The position numbers were made by a program, and so were the translations under genes. A stretch of DNA of 64,000 nt from Microbacterium sp. BK668 (GTDB taxonomy: Bacteria > Actinomycetota > Actinomycetes > Actinomycetales > Microbacteriaceae), in contig NZ_SNWG01000001.1 of NCBI RefSeq assembly GCF_004362195.1, positions 1 to 64,000 of the forward strand, read 5' to 3'. Every line of letters starts with the position of its first letter. The first letter of the stretch is position 1. The notes under the pieces were generated by a model. That model did no database searches, was not told the DNA's origin, and saw only the letters and a list, made by a program, of their open reading frames with translations. Of the stretch, positions 1 to 8,415 are shown in pieces.

Positions 1-8
1 CAAAGCTC

Positions 9-47
9 AAGGGCCTGAGCCCGGTGCAATACCGAGCGCAGGCCCTT
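9..47. terminator. hairpin, probable terminator of the gene left of the window
   Basis: A 9-bp perfect inverted repeat (AAGGGCCTG at 9-17, CAGGCCCTT at 39-47) has a second short CGGT/ACCG pairing inside its loop. It lies beyond the terminator of the binding-protein gene, so it most likely ends transcription of a gene outside the window. There is no clear T-tract. Confidence 0.45.
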
Positions 48-127
48 GCGACTTAGGCTCTCAAATGGCCAGTCCAACTTCCGGGGGCCACTTCAGGCAT
101 CCGCTCTTCTTCTCTGCGCCCAAAGGT

Positions 128-155
128 GAGGGCCCCGGATCGCTCCGGGGCCCTC
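128..155 (-). terminator. terminator after the ABC binding-protein gene
   Basis: A perfect 12-bp stem (GAGGGCCCCGGA at 128-139, TCCGGGGCCCTC at 144-155) with a 4-nt loop lies about 25 bp after the stop codon of the minus-strand gene. It suggests that the binding protein is transcribed without the permease genes directly downstream. Confidence 0.7.
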
Positions 156-179
156 GAGTCGCTGATCAGCCGAGCGGGC

Positions 180-1442
180 TCAGTTGATGCGGCTGTAGGT
201 GTTGTCGGCGCCGTACTGGTAGATGCCGATGGTGGCCTCGGTCGGGTCGCCGTTCTCGTCGAACGTGACCGGGCCCGAGTAGCCGTCGTAGTCGGCCGTG
301 CCGCCGCCGTTGATGATGTCGGCGCACTCGGCGAACGTCGTGCACTTCTCTCCGTCGCCCGAGCCGCCGGAGACCTCCTGCAGCTTCGCGGCGATGTCGG
401 CCGCGTCGGTCGAGCCGGCCGCGAGCGAAGCGAGCGCGAGCAGCACGACCGCGTCGTACGACTCGCCCGCGTACGAGTAGTCCTCGAGATCCGCGTTGCC
501 CTCGGCGGTCCAGTTGTCGTTGAGACGCGTCTGGAAGTCGTCGTCGAGCTTCGGCCCGGGGAGGGTTCCCTTGGCACCCTCGAGCGGCACCGTAACCTGG
601 TCGCCCCAGTTCTTGAGGTTGCCGTCGACGAGGTACATCGTCGCGGGGTCGATGCCGCCGTTGGCCAGCAGCGGGGCGATCGTCGCGAACTGGTCGAACG
701 TGATCAGCACGACGGCGTCGGGGTTCGAGGCGAGGACGGTCTGCACCTGCGCGTCGAACGACGAGTCGCCGTCGTTGTACGAGGCCTCGGCGACGACGGA
801 CCCGCCGGTCGACTCGAAGACCTCCTTGACGACGCCGTAGAGACCGGTGCCGTACGCGTCGTTCTGGTAGATGATCGCGATGTTCTCGTGACCGTCTTCC
901 GCGATCGTGTTGGCCAGGACCTCGCCCTGGAGCAGGTCGCTGGGAGCCGTGCGCCAGTAGAGGTTGTTGTCGTCCCACGTGGTGAAGTCGGGCGACGTGT
1001 TGGCCGGCGAGAACGTGATGATGCCGGAGCTGACGTTGCTGTCGAGGAAGAGCTTCGTCACACCCGACGCCGCGGCGCCGATCATGGCCGACACGCCCTC
1101 GCTCTGCAGCTTCGGGACCGTGGTCTCGAACGCCTTGTTGTCGGCGTCACCCGAGTCGCCGAAGGTGGCGTCGACGGTGACGCCCTTGGCCGCCTCGTTG
1201 ACCTCGGCGACGGCGAGCGAGACGCCGGCCTCCTCGGGCGGGCCGAGGAAGGCCAGGCTGCCGGTCTGCGGCAGCACCGTGCCGATCTTCAGGGTGAGAT
1301 CCTCCGCGGGGCCCTCGGGCGCTGCGGACGATGCGCTACCCGTCCCACCACCGGCGCAACCGGCCAGGACGAGGGCGCTTGCACCTGCGATGGCGAGTCC
1401 GCTGAGGACTCGCACGGTGCGCGAGCGAGTCAAGACGCTCAT
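180..1442 (-). CDS. branched-chain amino acid-type ABC transporter substrate-binding lipoprotein
   Basis: 420 aa. It starts with a lipoprotein signal: basic N-terminus, hydrophobic core at about residues 10-27 and lipobox LAGC with Cys29. The mature part has the Leu/Ile/Val-binding (type I periplasmic binding protein) fold signature: LKIGTVLPQTG near residue 50, then two Rossmann-like lobes and a VLLALASLAAG segment near the end. It should capture branched-chain amino acids or a related amide-type ligand at the outer membrane face and deliver it to a LivHMGF-type permease. No permease or ATPase gene lies nearby inside the window and a terminator follows the gene, so partners may lie elsewhere. 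AAGGAG stands 5 nt before the ATG. The family is clear; the ligand is not. Confidence 0.9.
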   Translation of the reverse strand: MSVLTRSRTVRVLSGLAIAGASALVLAGCAGGGTGSASSAAPEGPAEDLTLKIGTVLPQTGSLAFLGPPEEAGVSLAVAEVNEAAKGVTVDATFGDSGDADNKAFETTVPKLQSEGVSAMIGAAASGVTKLFLDSNVSSGIITFSPANTSPDFTTWDDNNLYWRTAPSDLLQGEVLANTIAEDGHENIAIIYQNDAYGTGLYGVVKEVFESTGGSVVAEASYNDGDSSFDAQVQTVLASNPDAVVLITFDQFATIAPLLANGGIDPATMYLVDGNLKNWGDQVTVPLEGAKGTLPGPKLDDDFQTRLNDNWTAEGNADLEDYSYAGESYDAVVLLALASLAAGSTDAADIAAKLQEVSGGSGDGEKCTTFAECADIINGGGTADYDGYSGPVTFDENGDPTEATIGIYQYGADNTYSRIN

Positions 1443-1582
1443 GTTGCTCCTTGCTGTGAATGAACGCGGGCACGGCTCGGGCGCCGCCCCAGTGCCACAA
1501 ACCTAACCGGGCGTCGCGCTCTTGTGTATTGCCTTTCGTTAACGGTTTGTAACGCGACCCAATCGTTATGCGAAGAGTCGGA

Positions 1583-1600
1583 ATACCGCGCCGGGGTATA
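1583..1600. promoter_or_regulatory. upstream imperfect CsoR box
   Basis: ATACC at 1583-1587 and GGGGTAT at 1593-1599 form an imperfect version of the copper palindrome found 31 bp downstream at 1614-1630. It would be a second, weaker repressor contact site. It may also affect the divergent binding-protein promoter. Confidence 0.45.
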
Positions 1601-1603
1601 CGG

Positions 1604-1633
1604 TTGGAGGTAGGTACCCCACGGGGGTATCAT
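1604..1633 (+). promoter_or_regulatory. copper-operon promoter with CsoR operator in the spacer
   Basis: The palindrome GTACCCCACGGGGGTAT (1614-1630) matches the established G/C-tract CsoR operator type (TACCC..GGGTA). It sits between a possible -35 TTGGAG (1604-1609) and a -10 TATCAT (1628-1633) 18 bp apart, so a bound repressor would cover the promoter. The operon it precedes ends with csoR, which fits copper-relieved autoregulation. The box is seen in the sequence; the promoter hexamers are inferred. Confidence 0.75.
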
Positions 1634-1653
1634 CACGAATGAAGGGCACTTCC

Positions 1654-1860
1654 ATGACGACGAACGAGTTCCAGGTGACCGGCATGAGCTGCGGGCACTG
1701 CGAGGCCGCGGTGCGCAAGCATGTGGCCGAGGTCCCCGGCGTCGAGGGCATCGAGGTGAGCGCCGCCACGGGTCGCCTGGTCGTGACCGCGTCGTCCCTG
1801 AGCGACGAGGCCGTGATCGCGGCCGTCGACGAGGCCGGGTATGAGGCGGTGCGGATCTGA
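1654..1860 (+). CDS. copZ: copper chaperone, heavy-metal-associated domain
   Basis: 68 aa, a single HMA ferredoxin-like domain with the metal-binding motif GMSCGHC near the N-terminus. It should carry Cu(I) to the ATPase encoded next. I chose the ATG at 1654 because GAAGGG lies 7-8 nt upstream and the length fits the family. An in-frame ATG at 1639 would add five residues and lies only 5 nt after the proposed -10, so a leaderless longer form is possible. The stop TGA shares its last base with the ATG of the ATPase gene, so the two are translationally coupled. Confidence 0.9.
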   Translation: MTTNEFQVTGMSCGHCEAAVRKHVAEVPGVEGIEVSAATGRLVVTASSLSDEAVIAAVDEAGYEAVRI

Positions 1861-4208
1861 TGAGCGTTTCCCACCGCGCAGCCGCGGGCGGTGCCGCCGC
1901 GACGCAGGCGATCGATCTCGAGATCACCGGCATGACGTGCGCGTCCTGCGCCGCGCGCGTCGAGAAGAAGCTCAATCGCCTCGACGGGGTCGAGGCATCC
2001 GTCAACTTCGCCACCGAGAAGGCGCACGTCGTCGCGCCGCGCGGCGTCGACCCGCGGGCCCTCGTCGCCGAGGTCGAGAAGACCGGATACGGTGCACGGG
2101 TGCCCGAGCCGGTCCACGAGCACGCGCACCACGTCGAGCCGGAGCTGGGGTCGCTGCGCCGCCGCCTTCTCGTGGCGATCGCGCTGGCCCTTCCCGTGAT
2201 CCTCCTCGCGATGATCCCCGCTCTCCAGTTCCCGGGGTGGCAGTGGGTCTCGCTCGCGCTCGCGACCCCGGTCGTCACGTGGGCGGGCTGGCCGTTCCAC
2301 CAGGCCGCATGGACGAACCTCCGCCACGGCGCCGTCACGATGGACACCCTGATCTCGGTCGGGGTGACGGCGGCCTACCTGTGGTCGCTCTACGCGCTCT
2401 TCTTCGGCGGCGCGGGGATGATCGGCATGACGCACGGGTTCGAGTGGACGATCTCGCCGACGGATGCCGGCGGCAACCTGTACCTCGAGGTCGCCGCGGG
2501 GGTCACCATGTTCGTGCTGGCCGGCCGCTACTTCGAGGTCCGCTCGAAGCGCCAGGCGGGCGCGGCTCTCCGAGCCCTGCTCGAGCTCGGAGCGAAGGAC
2601 GTCGCGGTGCTCCGTGACGACCTTCTCACCGGCGCGCGCACCGAGGTGCGGATCCCCGTCGAGCAGCTGCGCGTCGGCGACGAGTTCGTCGTGCGGCCGG
2701 GCGAGAAGATCGCCACCGACGGCACCGTCGTGTCGGGGACGTCGGCCGTGGACGCCTCGACCGTGACGGGCGAATCAGTCCCCGTCGAGGTCGTGGAGGG
2801 CGACGGCGTCATCGGCGCCACCGTCAACGTCGGCGGAGTCCTCGTCGTGCGCGCGACCCGCGTCGGCACCGACACGCAGCTGGCGCAGATGGCCAAGCTG
2901 GTCGAGCAGGCGCAGTCCGGCAAGGCCGCCGCGCAGCGGCTGGCCGATCGCATCTCGGCCGTCTTCGTGCCGATCGTCATCGCCATCGCCCTCGCCACGC
3001 TCGTCGTGTGGCTGCTGCTGGGCTACCCGGCCGCCGCCGCCTTCGGCGCCGCCGTCGCGGTTCTCATCATCGCCTGCCCGTGCGCGCTCGGCCTCGCCAC
3101 GCCCATCGCGCTGCTCGTCGGGACCGGCCGCGGCGCGCAGCTCGGCATCCTGATCCGCGGACCCGAGGTGCTGGAGTCGACCCGCGCCGTCGACACCGTC
3201 GTGCTCGACAAGACCGGCACCGTGACCACGGGACGGATGTCGCTCGTCGACGTCGTCGCCGCGCCGGGCGTCGCCCGCGCCGAGGTGCTGCGGCTCGCGG
3301 GAGCCCTCGAGCACGCCTCCGAGCACCCCGTGGCCCGGGCGATCGCGAAAGCCGCTGCGGCGGAGACGGGCGCTCTCCCCCGGGCCGAGTCCTTCCAGAA
3401 CCTCCCCGGCACGGGAGTCTCGGGAATCGTCGAGGGACACGCCGTGGTCGTCGGCCGCGCCGCGCTGCTCGCCGACTGGGCCCTGACCCTCGAGGGACCT
3501 CTCGCCGAGGCATCCGCCCGCTTCCGATCCGAGGGCAGGACGACGGTCGTCGCGGCGTGGGACGGTGAGGTGCGCGGCGTCCTCGCGGTCGCCGATCGCG
3601 TGAAGCCCACGAGCGCCGAGGCGATCCGGCAGCTGCGCGACCTCGGCCTCGCGCCCGTGCTCCTGACGGGCGACAACGAGACCGTCGCGCGACGCATCGC
3701 CGCCGAGGTCGGCATCGAGCGCGTGGTGGCCGAGGTGCTCCCCGCCGACAAGGTCGCCGTCGTCGCGTCGCTCCAGGCCGAGGGCAAGGTCGTCGCGATG
3801 GTCGGCGACGGCGTCAACGACGCGGCCGCCCTCGCGCAGTCCGATCTGGGTCTGGCGATGGGGACGGGGACGGATGCCGCGATCGAGGCCTCCGACCTGA
3901 CCCTCGTGCGCGGAGACCTCCGCAGCACGGCCGACGCGATCCGGCTCTCGCGCGCGACTCTGCGCACGATCAAGGTGAACCTCTTCTGGGCCTTCGCCTA
4001 CAACGTCGCGGCGGTCCCGCTCGCCGCGCTGGGGCTGCTGAACCCCATGATCGCCGGAGCGGCGATGGCGTTCTCGAGCGCCTTCGTCGTCGGCAACAGC
4101 CTGCTGCTGCGCCGGTTCCGCAGCACCGCGGACGGTGCTCCCGCCGGGGCCGTGCCCTCCGACTACCCTCGGCACCGCGCAGACCACCTCGTGAAGGAGG
4201 AGCGATGA
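1860..4208 (+). CDS. copA: copper-exporting P1B-type ATPase
   Basis: 782 aa, usual length for CopA. One N-terminal HMA domain has GMTCASC (Cys27, Cys30) and is followed by eight predicted helices. Key motifs in order are TGES (303-306, phosphatase step), CPC (406-408, transmembrane Cu(I) site), DKTGT with phosphorylated Asp450, EHP (488-490, nucleotide domain) and GDGVND (649-654). The CPC motif and soft-metal HMA domain fit Cu(I)/Ag(I) export across the plasma membrane. It overlaps the chaperone stop by one base, and its own stop overlaps the csoR start (ATGA), so the three genes form one operon under the CsoR-box promoter. Confidence 0.96.
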   Translation: MSVSHRAAAGGAAATQAIDLEITGMTCASCAARVEKKLNRLDGVEASVNFATEKAHVVAPRGVDPRALVAEVEKTGYGARVPEPVHEHAHHVEPELGSLRRRLLVAIALALPVILLAMIPALQFPGWQWVSLALATPVVTWAGWPFHQAAWTNLRHGAVTMDTLISVGVTAAYLWSLYALFFGGAGMIGMTHGFEWTISPTDAGGNLYLEVAAGVTMFVLAGRYFEVRSKRQAGAALRALLELGAKDVAVLRDDLLTGARTEVRIPVEQLRVGDEFVVRPGEKIATDGTVVSGTSAVDASTVTGESVPVEVVEGDGVIGATVNVGGVLVVRATRVGTDTQLAQMAKLVEQAQSGKAAAQRLADRISAVFVPIVIAIALATLVVWLLLGYPAAAAFGAAVAVLIIACPCALGLATPIALLVGTGRGAQLGILIRGPEVLESTRAVDTVVLDKTGTVTTGRMSLVDVVAAPGVARAEVLRLAGALEHASEHPVARAIAKAAAAETGALPRAESFQNLPGTGVSGIVEGHAVVVGRAALLADWALTLEGPLAEASARFRSEGRTTVVAAWDGEVRGVLAVADRVKPTSAEAIRQLRDLGLAPVLLTGDNETVARRIAAEVGIERVVAEVLPADKVAVVASLQAEGKVVAMVGDGVNDAAALAQSDLGLAMGTGTDAAIEASDLTLVRGDLRSTADAIRLSRATLRTIKVNLFWAFAYNVAAVPLAALGLLNPMIAGAAMAFSSAFVVGNSLLLRRFRSTADGAPAGAVPSDYPRHRADHLVKEER

Positions 4209-4540
4209 CCCTCGCAGAAACGCCGGCCGCGGCATCCATCGACGCCCCTGACGGGCACGGCCACCACGGCTACATCACCGACAAGGACAGGTACCTCAAC
4301 CGCATGAAGCGGATCGAGGGCCAGGCACGGGGCATCCACAAGATGGTCGAGGAGGAGAAGTACTGCATCGACATCCTCACCCAGATCAGCGCGCTCACGA
4401 GCGCCCTGGAGGCGGTCGCGATCGCCCTTCTCGACGATCACCTCAAGCACTGCGTGCTGGATGCCGCCAAGCTCGGGGGCGCGGAGGCCGACGCCAAGAT
4501 CGCCGAGGCGACGCAGGCGATCGCCCGGCTGGTGCGCTGA
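4205..4540 (+). CDS. csoR: copper-sensing transcriptional repressor CsoR
   Basis: 111 aa, DUF156/CsoR-RcnR family, all-helical DNA-binding repressor. The Cu(I) ligand set Cys54-His79-Cys83 has exactly the spacing known for CsoR (Cys, His 25 residues later, Cys 4 after that), which separates it from formaldehyde- or nickel-sensing members. The N-terminal tail is His-rich (about residues 18-21). A strong GAAGGAGG site lies in the end of copA, and the start overlaps the copA stop as ATGA. When copper binds, the protein should leave the palindrome at 1614-1630. Confidence 0.95.
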   Translation: MTLAETPAAASIDAPDGHGHHGYITDKDRYLNRMKRIEGQARGIHKMVEEEKYCIDILTQISALTSALEAVAIALLDDHLKHCVLDAAKLGGAEADAKIAEATQAIARLVR

Positions 4541-4559
4541 CCCCGGTCGTTCGATCGAC

Positions 4560-4590
4560 GCGGCGGCTCCCCCGCGGGGGCCGCCGCTTT
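4560..4590 (+). terminator. terminator of the copper operon
   Basis: A GC-only hairpin (GCGGCGG at 4560-4566 with CCGCCGC at 4581-4587, and further C/G pairing inside) is followed by TTT. It lies 20 bp after the csoR stop. Confidence 0.75.
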
Positions 4591-4667
4591 CGCGTCTCGG
4601 GCGTCACCGGGTCATTCGGTCGACATCCGCTCACCGATCGAGCCGAGATGACGCTGATGAGCCGGGG

Positions 4668-5672
4668 TCAGGTGAGCTCGGCGACGTCGGAGACGCCGGC
4701 GTCCACGCGCTGCGCGCGTGAGCGGCGGGAGGCGATCACCGAGTCCGCCGTCAGCAGGATGAGCGCGAGCCAGACGAGGGCGAAGCCGATCCAGCGCTCC
4801 AGCGACATCGGCTCGCCCAGCAGCCACACGCCGATGATGAACTGCAGGATCGGAGCGATGAACTGCAGCATGCCCATGAGCGTCAGCGGGGCGCGCCGGG
4901 CGCCGGCCGCGAAGAGGAGGAGCGGTACGGCCGTCACGACCCCCGCGAGCAGGAGCAGGACGGTGTGCCCCGCGGACTCCTGCCCCATGGACAGCCCGCT
5001 CGTGACGGCGATGACGAGGAGCTGGATGACGGCGACCGGCGTGAGCCACAGCGACTCGAGCGTCAAGCCGCTGATCGCGTCGACCGACGGGCCGATCTGC
5101 TTCTTCACGAGGCCGTAGAAGCCGAACGAGAAGGCGAGCGTGAGCGCGATCCACGGGAAGGCGCCGTACCCGATGACGATGACGAGCACGGCGGCGGCGG
5201 CGATGCCGATCGCGATCCACTGCATGATGCGCAGTCGCTCGCGCAGCACGAGGACGCCCAGCAGCACCGTCACGATCGGGTTGATGAAGTAGCCGAGGCT
5301 CGTCTCGACGACGTGGCCGGTGAGAGTCCCGATGAGGTAGGTCTGCCAGTTCACGTAGATGAGGGCGCCGGCGAGGACCGTCCACCACACCAGGCGCCGA
5401 TTGCGCAGGATCGCGATCAGCTTCGGCCACGTGCGTGTGACGGTCAGCAGGAAGGCGCAGAAGACGAGGGAGAGGATGATGCGCCACGCGACGATCTCGA
5501 ACGGTCCGGTGGGCGCGAGCGCGAGGAAATACAGCGGGAGGAAGCCCCACAGGAGGTAGGCGAAGAACGCGTAGACTCCGCCGACGAAGTGCTCGCGCCC
5601 GGCATCCGTGCCCTTCGCCTGCCCGGCCGCGCCGGCGGGCACGGCGGACGAGGACACAGCGTCGGGGTTCAC
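4668..5672 (-). CDS. rarD: EamA-family transporter RarD
   Basis: 334 aa integral membrane protein with ten predicted helices in two EamA repeats. RarD-specific segments are visible: YAFFAYLLWGFLPLYF near the N-terminus, then NWQTYLIGTLTGHVVETSLG and GYFINPIVTVLLGVL. The family is linked to chloramphenicol sensitivity in other bacteria, but the substrate is unknown. It starts with GTG in the gap after groES and has an unusually long polar N-terminal tail of about 30 residues. It is on the groES strand but separated from it by a terminator. Confidence 0.88.
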   Translation of the reverse strand: MNPDAVSSSAVPAGAAGQAKGTDAGREHFVGGVYAFFAYLLWGFLPLYFLALAPTGPFEIVAWRIILSLVFCAFLLTVTRTWPKLIAILRNRRLVWWTVLAGALIYVNWQTYLIGTLTGHVVETSLGYFINPIVTVLLGVLVLRERLRIMQWIAIGIAAAAVLVIVIGYGAFPWIALTLAFSFGFYGLVKKQIGPSVDAISGLTLESLWLTPVAVIQLLVIAVTSGLSMGQESAGHTVLLLLAGVVTAVPLLLFAAGARRAPLTLMGMLQFIAPILQFIIGVWLLGEPMSLERWIGFALVWLALILLTADSVIASRRSRAQRVDAGVSDVAELT

Positions 5673-5766
5673 CCCCCAAGCCTAGGACCGCTGCCGCGCG
5701 GGCGACGCGGGACGAGGCATCCGCCCCTGCCGTCCATGCCGCGAATCCTGCCATCGGGAAAGGCGG

Positions 5767-5798
5767 AGGGGCCCGGATGCCGAAGCACCCGAGCCCCT
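5767..5798 (-). terminator. groES terminator with UUCG-type loop
   Basis: On the minus strand AGGGGC, a stem with two wobble pairs, a TTCG tetraloop, and GCCCCT form a 14-bp hairpin (5767-5780 with 5785-5798). It lies 17 bp after the groES stop. Confidence 0.7.
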
Positions 5799-5814
5799 CG
5801 CGAATGGTCCGTCG

Positions 5815-6123
5815 TCAGCGGACGACGACCGCGAGCACGTCGCGAGCCGACAGGACGAGGAACTCGTCGCCGCCGAACTTGACCTCGGTGCCGCCGTACT
5901 TGCTGTAGATCACGCGGTCGCCGACGGCGACGTCGAGCGGGATGCGGTTGCCGTTGTCGTCGATGCGGCCCGGGCCCACAGCCACGACCTCGCCCTCCTG
6001 GGGCTTCTCCTTCGCGGTGTCGGGGATGACCAGACCGCTGGAGGTGGTCTGCTCGGCCTCGACCTGGCGGATGACGATGCGGTCCTCGAGCGGCTTGATG
6101 GACACCTGAGTGGAAACCGTCAC
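5815..6123 (-). CDS. groES: co-chaperonin GroES
   Basis: 102 aa, full length. It has the typical GroES start ([17 protein letters not shown]), a mobile-loop region around residues 18-35 ([20 protein letters not shown]) and the [19 protein letters not shown] end. It forms the heptameric lid of the GroEL folding chamber. No groEL follows: rarD does, after a terminator. This split arrangement occurs in some actinobacteria. Two CIRCE elements upstream predict HrcA control and heat-shock induction. Confidence 0.97.
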   Translation of the reverse strand: MTVSTQVSIKPLEDRIVIRQVEAEQTTSSGLVIPDTAKEKPQEGEVVAVGPGRIDDNGNRIPLDVAVGDRVIYSKYGGTEVKFGGDEFLVLSARDVLAVVVR

Positions 6124-6156
6124 GGTCTACCTCTTCTTTCTTGAGACGAAGACTGG

Positions 6157-6183
6157 TTAGCACCCACACGCTGGGAGTGCTAA
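6157..6183 (-). promoter_or_regulatory. CIRCE element 1, HrcA operator
   Basis: TTAGCACCC, 9 bp, GAGTGCTAA. It matches the CIRCE consensus (TTAGCACTC-N9-GAGTGCTAA) with one mismatch and lies 34 bp before the groES start. Confidence 0.9.
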
Positions 6184-6201
6184 TCCAGTGTAGGCAACGG
6201 G

Positions 6202-6228
6202 CTGGCACTCGTGCAACGTGAGTGCCAA
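6202..6228 (-). promoter_or_regulatory. CIRCE element 2, HrcA operator
   Basis: On the plus strand CTGGCACTC, 9 bp, GAGTGCCAA. It is a second CIRCE-type inverted repeat with the same 9-bp spacer, 18 bp beyond the first. It also overlaps the upstream side of the divergent methyltransferase gene. Confidence 0.8.
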
Positions 6229-6293
6229 AACGACGTCATGTGACGGATGCCTCGAAGCGGCGTCGGAGTCGCGCGGCGACGTACGCTGGCCGG

Positions 6294-7493
6294 ATGGACC
6301 TGCCCGAGCTGACCGCGCTGCTGACCCCGGAGGGGCTGCGGCTGCTCGACCAGCTCGGCACGATCGACTCGGCCGACGACGTCGCCCGCGCCGTGTCGCG
6401 ACTGCGCGCCCTCGGACACTCCCCCGACCTCGTGTCGGCCGTCGTCGGCCAGGCCCGGCTGCGCACGCGTGCACGGGGGAAGTTCGGCCCGTTCGCCGAT
6501 CGGATGCTGTTCACCCGCGCGGGTCTCGAGCAGGCGACGAGGCTCGCCATCGCCGGCCGGCACGCCGAGAGGTTCCGCAGCGCGGGATTCTCGTCTGTAG
6601 CCGACCTCGGCTGCGGGATCGGCGGCGACGCCCTGGGGCTCGCGGCGCTCGGGCTGAAGGTCGTGGCCGTCGACGCCGACGCAGTGACCGCGGCGATCGC
6701 GGCATACAACCTCGCGCCCTTCGGCGAGGACGTCTCCGTGCGGCAAGGGCGTGCCGAGGACGTCGTGGCCGAGGGGGACGTGGCGGCGGAGGCGTACTGG
6801 CTGGACCCGGCGCGCCGCACGGCCGGCCACGGCGAGACGTCGCGCACCCGCCCCGAGGACTGGTCTCCGTCGCTCGACTGGGTCCTCGACCTCGCCGCGC
6901 GGCATCCCGTCGGCGTCAAGCTCGGTCCCGGTCTCGATCGCGACCTCCTTCCCGACGACGTCGAGGCGCAGTGGGTGAGCGCCGACGGGTCGACGATCGA
7001 GCTCGTGATCTGGTCGGGCGCGCTTGCCCGCCCGGGCGTGCGCCGCGCCGCCCTCGTCGTGCGCGGCGACACGGCGGCGGAGCTCACCGCCGCGACGGAT
7101 GCGCCGGATGAGCCGACCCGCCCCCTCGGCGAGTTCGTGCACGAACCCGACGGCGCCGTGATCCGGGCCCGGCTCATCGGCGACGTCGCGCGGTCGCTCG
7201 AAGCCGGGATGCTCGACGAGCACATCGCCTACCTCACCTCCGACGCCGGGCTGACGAGCCCGTTCGTCTCGTCGTTCCGCGTGCGCGAGGAGCTGCCCGC
7301 CGACACGAAGAAGCTCGCCAAGGCTCTGCGCGAGCGCCGGATCGGGCGCCTCGAGATCAAGAAGCGGGGAGTGGATGTCGATCCCGCCGCGCTGCGGAAG
7401 GCGCTGTCGCTCAAGGGCGAGGGATCGGCGACGCTCATCGTCACCCGCGTCGGCAAGAGGCGCGTCGCGCTCCTCGCCGATCGCGTCGGCTGA
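6294..7493 (+). CDS. class I SAM-dependent methyltransferase with THUMP-like C-terminal domain
   Basis: 399 aa from the ATG at 6294. Residues from about 95 contain a Rossmann methyltransferase core with SAM motif I (VADLGCGIGGDALGLAALG) and an acidic end of strand 2 (VAVDAD). DPARR around residue 163 resembles the catalytic loop of nucleic-acid methyltransferases. The C-terminus matches the THUMP-like domain that follows such cores in actinobacteria (RIGRLEIKKRGVDVDPAALR). RNA methylation is likely; the target is unknown. An upstream GTG at 6222 is in frame but lies inside CIRCE element 2, and its extension looks non-conserved, so I rejected it. No strong ribosome-binding site is visible. Confidence 0.82.
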   Translation: MDLPELTALLTPEGLRLLDQLGTIDSADDVARAVSRLRALGHSPDLVSAVVGQARLRTRARGKFGPFADRMLFTRAGLEQATRLAIAGRHAERFRSAGFSSVADLGCGIGGDALGLAALGLKVVAVDADAVTAAIAAYNLAPFGEDVSVRQGRAEDVVAEGDVAAEAYWLDPARRTAGHGETSRTRPEDWSPSLDWVLDLAARHPVGVKLGPGLDRDLLPDDVEAQWVSADGSTIELVIWSGALARPGVRRAALVVRGDTAAELTAATDAPDEPTRPLGEFVHEPDGAVIRARLIGDVARSLEAGMLDEHIAYLTSDAGLTSPFVSSFRVREELPADTKKLAKALRERRIGRLEIKKRGVDVDPAALRKALSLKGEGSATLIVTRVGKRRVALLADRVG

Positions 7494-7540
7494 GGCCGAG
7501 GTCGCCCCGCGCCCGCCGCGCGTCGAAGCGGCGCACGTGG

Positions 7541-7857
7541 GATACCCGGCCACGAGCGACCCAGCGGAGGAATCCGCGCGGGCGGAGGACCCGAGGGCCC
7601 GATCGACCCTCCCCCGGCCGAATCCCCTCCGCTCCGCGGCGGACCCGGAATACCCCGCCATGAGCCGCCCAGGGGAGGATTCCGCGCGGGCGGAGGACCC
7701 GACGGCCCGATCCACCCTCCCCCGGCCGAATCCCCTCCGCTCAGCGGCGGACCCGGGACACCCGGCCATGAGCCGCCCAGCGGAGGATTCCGCGCGGGCG
7801 GAGGACCCGAGGGCCCGATCCACCCTCCCCCGGCCGAATCCCCTTCGCTCAGCGGCC
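7541..7857. repeat. three tandem copies of a 108-bp repeat
   Basis: Units begin at about 7541, 7649 and 7757 (the last is partial). The landmark CCGCGCGGGCGGAGGACCCGA recurs at 7574, 7682 and 7790, exactly 108 bp apart. Copies differ at only a few positions. The array fills the gap between two convergent genes (methyltransferase on plus, small membrane protein on minus). Because 108 is a multiple of three, several frames stay open across it, but none has a ribosome-binding site or a recognisable protein. The remainder of the gap (7494-7540, 7858-7881) shows nothing. Confidence 0.9.
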
Positions 7858-7881
7858 GGCCGCCGACCCGAGGAAGCAGGC

Positions 7882-8415
7882 TCAGCCGACGAAGCCTGCC
7901 GCGACTGCGGCGAAGAGCAGCCACCCGGCGCTGTAGAGGAGCGAGACCGCGCCCAGCACGAGCGCCCACAGGGCCACCGCCCGGCTCTCCAGCGGCCGGC
8001 GCAGCGCGAGGATCGCCGCGACGATTGCCGCGATGCCGAGGAGGAACCCCCAGCCGACGAAGAGCGACACGGCGAGCGCGACGATCGAGAAGCCCAGCGC
8101 CCACGCGGCGAGGCCGCGCGCCGGCCGAGCCGGCTCGGGCATGGCCCACTGCACGAGCGGCGCCGACTGCTCGCCGTCGGGATCCGCGGGCGCCGACTGC
8201 GTGGTGATGGCGGTGGGGCCCGTCGGGAGCCGCTGGAAGCCGCCGCGGTGCCCGCCCGGCAGCACGGACTCCGCCCCGGCGTCGCCCAGCTCGCGCGCCG
8301 GATCGCTGAGCGGCTCGGGCCGGGCGGGGACCGCGGGGCCTGCGGACGCGCCTACCGGCGGTTCCGGTCGGGGAATCGACGGCTCCGGGGTGGGCCCGTC
8401 GTCCCGCGTCGTCAC
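7882..8415 (-). CDS. small membrane protein with proline-rich N-terminus, DUF4190-like
   Basis: 177 aa, GTG start overlapping the tsaD stop as GTGA. The first 95 or so residues are Pro/Ala/Gly-rich and probably disordered in the cytoplasm. Then come the [23 protein letters not shown] helix, a short tight turn, [18 protein letters not shown], and two further helices near the end. This resembles the DUF4190 type of actinobacterial membrane protein, with no known function. Coupling to tsaD suggests co-expression only. Confidence 0.75.
   Translation of the reverse strand: MTTRDDGPTPEPSIPRPEPPVGASAGPAVPARPEPLSDPARELGDAGAESVLPGGHRGGFQRLPTGPTAITTQSAPADPDGEQSAPLVQWAMPEPARPARGLAAWALGFSIVALAVSLFVGWGFLLGIAAIVAAILALRRPLESRAVALWALVLGAVSLLYSAGWLLFAAVAAGFVG

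Noticed and set aside
6222..6294. GTG start 24 codons upstream for the methyltransferase
   Set aside because: The GTG lies inside the second CIRCE element and the added residues are basic and unlike the family.
7541..7857. CRISPR array
   Set aside because: The units are directly adjacent 108-bp copies without unique spacers, and no cas gene is nearby.
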